Below are positions 6,141 through 10,136 of a DNA stretch of 10,136 nucleotides, in pieces (within the stretch, counting starts at the first letter, position 1; every line of letters starts with the position of its first letter). The notes below the pieces were generated by a model that ran no database searches, was not told the DNA's origin, and saw only the letters and a list, made by a program, of their open reading frames with translations. The DNA is from Chloroflexia bacterium (GTDB lineage: Bacteria > Chloroflexota > Chloroflexia > Thermomicrobiales > UBA6265), in contig JACCYK010000476.1 in NCBI GenBank assembly GCA_013696525.1, positions 1 through 10,136 on the forward strand. Direction: 5' to 3'. The translations under genes and the position numbers were made by a program.

Positions 6141-7775
6141 CTACTGGTCAAACCAGATGGCCTCGAAATGATCGACACGATAGGTCTCGAGCCCCGCCGG
6201 CAAGTCATAGTAGCCGCGGACGTACGGGGCGGCGGCTTCCGCCTGGGTCCGCCAGAGCACAAATGCCCACGGCACGTCATCGAGAATGATCTGTTCGACT
6301 TGACGATAGATCTCCTGTCGGGCCGCGACCTCCTCGGTGTCCGCCCCCTGCTCGAGCAGGGCATCGAGCTCAGGGTTGCCGTACTCGACGCCGACCGCGT
6401 AGACCGTGCCATCGGCGGAATGGAAGATCGAGCGCAGGTAGTCGGGGTCCGGCCAGGCCATGCCGCCGCCATCCATATGGAGGACATAGGTTCCATCAGC
6501 CCGGTTCTGGAGCAGCGTCGCCACGTCGACGGTGCGAAACTCCACGGTCAGGCCAAAGTCCTGGAGCTGCTGCTGAATGACCTGGGCGGGCTGCTGCGAG
6601 AGGGCGCTGGTTGAGACCTGGAAATCGATCGGCGGTACATCGGCCACACTGGCGTATCCAGCTTCCTGAATCAGCTCGGTTGCCCGCTCCCAGTCCTGTT
6701 GATAGGAGCCCTCCAGTTCCTCGAAATAGTAGGGGCTATCCTCCGGTTGCAATGGTCCGGTGATGGGCTTGCCCAGGCCGCCAAAGGCAATCTGATTGAT
6801 CTCGTCCCGGTTGATGATGTACGAGATCGCCTGCCGCAACGGCTTCGAGTCCAGCGGCGGTTGCGATTGATTGAACCGAATGAAGCTTTGCAGACCATAG
6901 GAGGGGAAAAGCTGAAAGCCGGCCGTCTCGACAATCTCGAACGATTGCCAGGGAACATACTCGATGAGGTCGGCCTCTCCTGATAACAGGGCATCGACCC
7001 GCGCCGCGTCATCGAGGATCGGACGCAATTCCACCCGGTCGAGATAGGGCTGGCCGGGCTTCCAAAAACCCGGATACTTCGTGAGGTTGAAGTAGCTTCT
7101 CGGCTCCCAGCCTTCCAGGGTGAAGGGCCCAGTTCCATTATAGTTGTCGGGTGAGTCAAAGACGTTGCCCACGTCGTCGGCGCTCATGATGTAGAAGGCG
7201 TCTCCCGCCAGGGCGTTGAACAAGCTGAGATCAAGCTCCGCCAGGGTAAGGTTGACGGTGAAGTCATCGGCCGCTTCGACGGTGAGATTGGCGGCGACAT
7301 CCGCGTTGGTCGCTTGAATCTCTGGATCCTTGATCCAATCGATCGTGGCCACGACGTCGCGCGAGGTGAAGGGCTGTCCGTTGTGGAAGGTGACGCCCTG
7401 GCGCAGCGCGAAGGTGTAATGCAGCGCATCGACGGATTCCCAGCTCTCCGCCAGGGCCCCGACGAAGTCGCCCTCCGGTCCGAAGTCAATCAACTTATCG
7501 TAGATGTTGCCGACGAGCCAGCCGTGCGAGACTCCCCCGGCGGCGTGGGGGTCGAAGATGGAGGCGTCGCGCACGGCGCCATACCGGAGCGTCCCGCCAC
7601 TCGTCGGGGTCGCCGCTCCATCCTGCCCCGCGGCGCGGGTCGCCGGCGTGTGGGCCCGGCGCATACCGGTCAGGCCCAGGGCGGCGCCGGTGCCCAACTG
7701 GAAGGCCGATCGCCGGCTCATCCGTGGCCGCACGCGCTTGGCGGTGCCTCGATCGTCTGTCTGCTGCCGGCTCAT
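6141..7775 (-). CDS. ABC transporter substrate-binding protein, family 5 (Dpp/Opp-like), Tat-exported
   Basis: Extracytoplasmic solute receptor of the peptide/nickel/oligosaccharide class (SBP_bac_5), 544 aa, delivering ligand to the two permeases encoded just upstream. The N-terminus carries a twin-arginine signal: SRRSAFQLG with R21-R22, then a short hydrophobic stretch to about residue 38 and an A/T/G/P-rich linker ending in GGTLRYG, where the mature domain begins. Family hallmarks follow: YDKLIDF near residue 92, LAESWE, and LRQGVTFHNGQPFTSRDV, which marks family 5 proteins. NGTGPFTLEGW and YLDRVELRPI follow in the middle. The protein contains no cysteine, so there is no lipobox. ATG 7773-7775 is preceded by gaggagg at 7 nt, the strongest ribosome site in the window. 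The 89-nt gap after the permease gene contrasts with the overlaps upstream and could allow separate control. The ligand is unknown; with an aldolase in the operon it need not be a peptide. Confidence 0.9.
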   Translation of the reverse strand: MSRQQTDDRGTAKRVRPRMSRRSAFQLGTGAALGLTGMRRAHTPATRAAGQDGAATPTSGGTLRYGAVRDASIFDPHAAGGVSHGWLVGNIYDKLIDFGPEGDFVGALAESWESVDALHYTFALRQGVTFHNGQPFTSRDVVATIDWIKDPEIQATNADVAANLTVEAADDFTVNLTLAELDLSLFNALAGDAFYIMSADDVGNVFDSPDNYNGTGPFTLEGWEPRSYFNLTKYPGFWKPGQPYLDRVELRPILDDAARVDALLSGEADLIEYVPWQSFEIVETAGFQLFPSYGLQSFIRFNQSQPPLDSKPLRQAISYIINRDEINQIAFGGLGKPITGPLQPEDSPYYFEELEGSYQQDWERATELIQEAGYASVADVPPIDFQVSTSALSQQPAQVIQQQLQDFGLTVEFRTVDVATLLQNRADGTYVLHMDGGGMAWPDPDYLRSIFHSADGTVYAVGVEYGNPELDALLEQGADTEEVAARQEIYRQVEQIILDDVPWAFVLWRTQAEAAAPYVRGYYDLPAGLETYRVDHFEAIWFDQ

Positions 7776-7864
7776 GGTTCGTCCTCCTCGTTCGTGCTGT
7801 CCTCGCCGAGTAGTGCGTGATCGCGAATGGGCGTCCGGTATTATGTCTAGTCGCGTCCTCCCTC

Positions 7865-8704
7865 CTACCGTAGCCGCGGATCGAGCCGGTCGCGGATGAC
7901 ATCGCCCAAGATGTTGAAGGCGAGGACCACGATCGCGATGACGGCGGCGGGCCAGATCAAGACAAAGGGACTGAGGCGCATGAATGACGCGGCGTCAGCC
8001 ACCATGCGGCCCCACGACGAGGTTGGCGGCGGCGGTCCGAGGCCCAGGAAGCTCAAGCTCGATTCGAGCAGAATCGCGCCTCCCATCGCGAGCGAGACCT
8101 GCACCGCGATCGGAGCCAGGATGTTGGGGAGAATGGCGCGCACCATGATACGTGGATCACTGTTGCCAACCGTCCGCGCCGCCTCGACGTAATCAAGCTG
8201 CTTGGTGGCCAGGACCGCGCCATGCACGATCCGGGCGAACTCCGGCACGAACAGGATGCCGATGGTGACGATCAGGGTGCTGACATCGGTCCCAACGAAG
8301 GCGACGACGAAGAGAGCGGACAGGATCGAGGGAAAGGCCAGCAGCAGGTCCACCAACCGCATCAGGACCATTTCGGTCGTCCGCCCAAAGTACCCGGCCA
8401 GCAGGCCGAGGATGGTGCCCACCACGGTCCCGATCAGCACCGACCCCACGCTGACCGTCAGGCTGAGCCGGGCGCCGTGGATGATACGGCTGAGCAGATC
8501 CCGGCCAAACGAATCCGTTCCCAAGACGAACGATGCGCTCGGCCCCTCCAACCGATTCCCCGCGTTCATTGCCTCCGGGCTCCGCGGCGCGAGCACCGGC
8601 GCCCCGATCGCGGCGATGACGATGACCACGACGACCGCGGTGGCAAGCAGCAACCGGCTATCACGATAGAAGCCAAGGATGTTGGTCCGCTTTGCCTTAC
8701 GCAT
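7865..8704 (-). CDS. ABC transporter permease, DppC/OppC-like
   Basis: Second membrane subunit of the importer, 279 aa. The N-terminal part has one transmembrane helix (about 18-39), then the OppC-type segment LGTDSFGRDLLSRIIHGAR (61-79). After that comes the multi-helix BPD_transp_1 domain with the ATPase-contacting EAA loop EAARTVGNSDPRI (174-186) ending ILPN, then SFLGLG (218-223) and the terminal RDRLDPRLR. I start it at ATG 8702-8704, which overlaps the end of the preceding permease by 8 nt. A TTG at 8720-8722 would add six residues and lengthen the overlap. Length and motif order are normal for the family. It pairs with the permease at 8697-9653 as a heterodimer and would take ligand from the binding protein encoded next. 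The ATPase subunits it needs are not in the window. Confidence 0.92.
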   Translation of the reverse strand: MRKAKRTNILGFYRDSRLLLATAVVVVIVIAAIGAPVLAPRSPEAMNAGNRLEGPSASFVLGTDSFGRDLLSRIIHGARLSLTVSVGSVLIGTVVGTILGLLAGYFGRTTEMVLMRLVDLLLAFPSILSALFVVAFVGTDVSTLIVTIGILFVPEFARIVHGAVLATKQLDYVEAARTVGNSDPRIMVRAILPNILAPIAVQVSLAMGGAILLESSLSFLGLGPPPPTSSWGRMVADAASFMRLSPFVLIWPAAVIAIVVLAFNILGDVIRDRLDPRLR

Positions 8705-9653
8705 AGTGGATTCTCGGATCAACCACCGCGTACAGAAGATCGGTCACCAGGTTGATGAAGACGAAAATCGCGGCGATGACGATCATGGTGCCCTGGACCA
8801 CCGGGTAGTCCCGATTGTTCACGGCACCGATGAGGAACGACGAGATTCCGGGCCAATTGAAGATCGTCTCCACCAGCACCGTGCCGGCAAACCTGCTCCC
8901 CAGTTGCAGCCCGATGACGGTGACAACCGGGAGCATCGCATTCCGGAGCACATGCCGGTAGGTCACGTTGCGCTCGCTCATCCCCTTCGCGCGGGCCGTG
9001 CGCACATATTCTTGGTTCGATTGCTCAACCATGGTCATGCGGGTCATCCGCATGACCGGTCCAATCCCACCGAGGGTCAACGTCGCCAGCGGCAGCGCGA
9101 TGTAGCGCAGAAACTCGGCAGGCGACTCCAGCGGCGGCGCATAGCCGGAGGAGGGCAGGAGGCTGATCTGGATCGCGAACACCAGCACGAGCAGGCTGCC
9201 GGTCACGAATCCCGGCAAGGAGAGCCCCAGCAGGCCGAAGGCCGAAATCAGCGTGTCCGCCCAGCCTCCCCGCGCCTTCGCCGCCAGGACTCCGAGCACG
9301 ATGCCGATGATCGCTGACAAAACCACCGCGGGCAGGATCAGTTGGAGGGTTCGCCCGAGCCGCAATCCCAGGTCCTGAGACACCGGTCGGTTATTGACAA
9401 ACGAGTTGCCAAAATCACCAGTCAAGGCCGATGCGACGAAATCTCCGTACTGAATCAGGAAGGGGCGGTCCAATCCCAGTCGCTCCCGGACCCGGGCAAC
9501 CTCCTCGACCGTCGGTTGTCGCGTTTCACTCGAGCCAAGAATGATCTGGGCGGGATCGCCAGGCAGGATGTGGATGAACAGAAAGACGAGGCTTCCCACG
9601 GCCCAGACCAGCACCAGGCTAAAGAGCACCCGCCGCGCGATATACCGCGTCAT
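8697..9653 (-). CDS. ABC transporter permease, DppB/OppB-like
   Basis: First membrane subunit of the importer, 318 aa, a normal length for DppB/OppB. It opens with the typical MTRYIARRVLFSL helix and LPGDPA (30-35). The LGLDRP segment (59-64) and the GDFGNSF stretch (79-85) are also standard for this subfamily. The EAA loop that docks the ATPase is EYVRTARAKGMSERNV (215-230) followed by LRNAMLP, and the protein ends in VDPRIHYA. Its ATG (9651-9653) shares one base with the TGA stop of the aldolase gene (9653-9655). No Shine-Dalgarno is visible upstream, so it is probably translated by coupling to the aldolase. It overlaps the next permease by 8 nt. The call to the peptide/nickel-type permease family is firm; the transported compound is not. 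Confidence 0.93.
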   Translation of the reverse strand: MTRYIARRVLFSLVLVWAVGSLVFLFIHILPGDPAQIILGSSETRQPTVEEVARVRERLGLDRPFLIQYGDFVASALTGDFGNSFVNNRPVSQDLGLRLGRTLQLILPAVVLSAIIGIVLGVLAAKARGGWADTLISAFGLLGLSLPGFVTGSLLVLVFAIQISLLPSSGYAPPLESPAEFLRYIALPLATLTLGGIGPVMRMTRMTMVEQSNQEYVRTARAKGMSERNVTYRHVLRNAMLPVVTVIGLQLGSRFAGTVLVETIFNWPGISSFLIGAVNNRDYPVVQGTMIVIAAIFVFINLVTDLLYAVVDPRIHYA

Positions 9654-10135
9654 CAGGCCACGAGGTCGCGCAGCAATCGACGGTAGACATCAATCACATC
9701 GAGGTCGATCCCGAGATTCAGGGCATGTACCCCGCGATCGATCATCCCCCGCAACATCGGAATCTGGCTCGCATCCTTGATTGGGTAGTACTGGACGGAG
9801 ACGAGCTTGCCGGCGTCGAGTCCCGCTTTGATCATCTTCTCTTCCGCGGCAAGCACGGTCGGGTGGTATTGCTGCCCGGGGACACCATACTCGTAGGAAA
9901 GATCACCGCGACCGGACTGGACCATATCGAGCCCCGCGATCGACACGATGTCATCAATGCTGTCAATGCCGCTCTTCGTTTCGACCTGGACCGAGAGTAG
10001 GATATTTTCGTTGGCCCAGGCCAAATGCTCGGCAGCATCCTCCCGTCCATAGCCGCCGGTGAAGCCGCCGGTGCCGACGTGGCGATCGCCCACGGGCGGC
10101 CCCTTGACCGCCCGTACGGCGGCTTCGATCTGCGC
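9653..10135 (-). CDS. HpcH/HpaI-type aldolase/citrate lyase family protein, 5' part outside window
   Basis: C-terminal 160 residues of a class II, metal-dependent aldolase of the HpcH/HpaI family. These cytoplasmic enzymes cleave 2-keto-3-deoxy sugar acids or hydroxy-keto diacids to pyruvate plus an aldehyde. The frame is open to the right edge and starts mid-domain (AQIEAAVRAVKGPPVGDRH), so the gene begins beyond 10136; the GTG at 10091-10093 is internal. Visible motifs: VQVET with the probable metal-binding Glu (residue 52 of the visible part) and SGRGDLSYEYGVPGQ with the probable metal-binding Asp (residue 78). The Glu and Asp are 26 residues apart, as for E149 and D175 of E. coli HpaI. 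The catalytic His of the family would lie upstream, outside the window. The TGA overlaps the permease ATG by one base, tying this enzyme to the ABC importer. Exact substrate unknown; a non-catalytic relative is unlikely given the intact Glu and Asp. Confidence 0.82.
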   Translation of the reverse strand, partial: AQIEAAVRAVKGPPVGDRHVGTGGFTGGYGREDAAEHLAWANENILLSVQVETKSGIDSIDDIVSIAGLDMVQSGRGDLSYEYGVPGQQYHPTVLAAEEKMIKAGLDAGKLVSVQYYPIKDASQIPMLRGMIDRGVHALNLGIDLDVIDVYRRLLRDLVA

Positions 10136-10136
10136 C

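Noticed and set aside
7841..7846. CATAAT as -10 box for a separate binding-protein promoter
   Set aside because: No acceptable -35 element at 16-18 nt upstream; a promoter here remains possible but unsupported.

Overview
The window is GC-rich, almost gap-free bacterial chromosome. The GC content, a twin-arginine-exported solute-binding protein with an A/T/P/G-rich linker after the signal, and the gene mix suggest a Chloroflexota lineage of the Thermomicrobia/Sphaerobacter kind. That placement is inference: there is no rRNA or marker gene here. I see no tRNA, rRNA, CRISPR array, insertion sequence or phage gene.

Left part (1-1193, + strand): the 3' portion of a 12-TM major facilitator (MFS) transporter whose start lies before the window. 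It converges on a possible small hypothetical ORF (1220-1468, - strand).

Lipid part (1497-4257): an acyl-ACP synthetase-like AMP-forming ligase (- strand) and a PlsC-like 1-acylglycerol-phosphate acyltransferase (+ strand) are divergent from a 334-nt intergenic region. Together they correspond to the two catalytic halves of the fused enzyme Aas, which activates fatty acids and re-acylates lysophospholipids. Here they are two separate genes.

Middle (3951-5759, - strand): a GPH/MelB-type cation symporter. Its reading frame runs on into the antisense of the acyltransferase gene. One extra G in a G7 run would end it at a normal family length, so the 3' end is suspect. The 381-nt gap upstream (5760-6140) holds a strong 17-bp hairpin and a weak promoter-like pair.

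Right part (6141 to the right edge, - strand): an operon read right to left. It encodes an HpcH/HpaI-type aldolase (5' part outside the window), two Dpp/Opp-type ABC permeases and a Tat-exported family 5 solute-binding protein. The first three genes overlap and are probably translationally coupled. No ATPase gene is present in the window. The aldolase suggests that the imported substrate may feed sugar-acid or aromatic-acid breakdown rather than being a peptide.

Most of the window looks like ordinary metabolic and transport genome. I found no clear undescribed system. The points most worth checking are the G7 homopolymer at the symporter tail, the intergenic hairpin, the split Aas pair, and the aldolase coupled to an ABC importer without ATPases.
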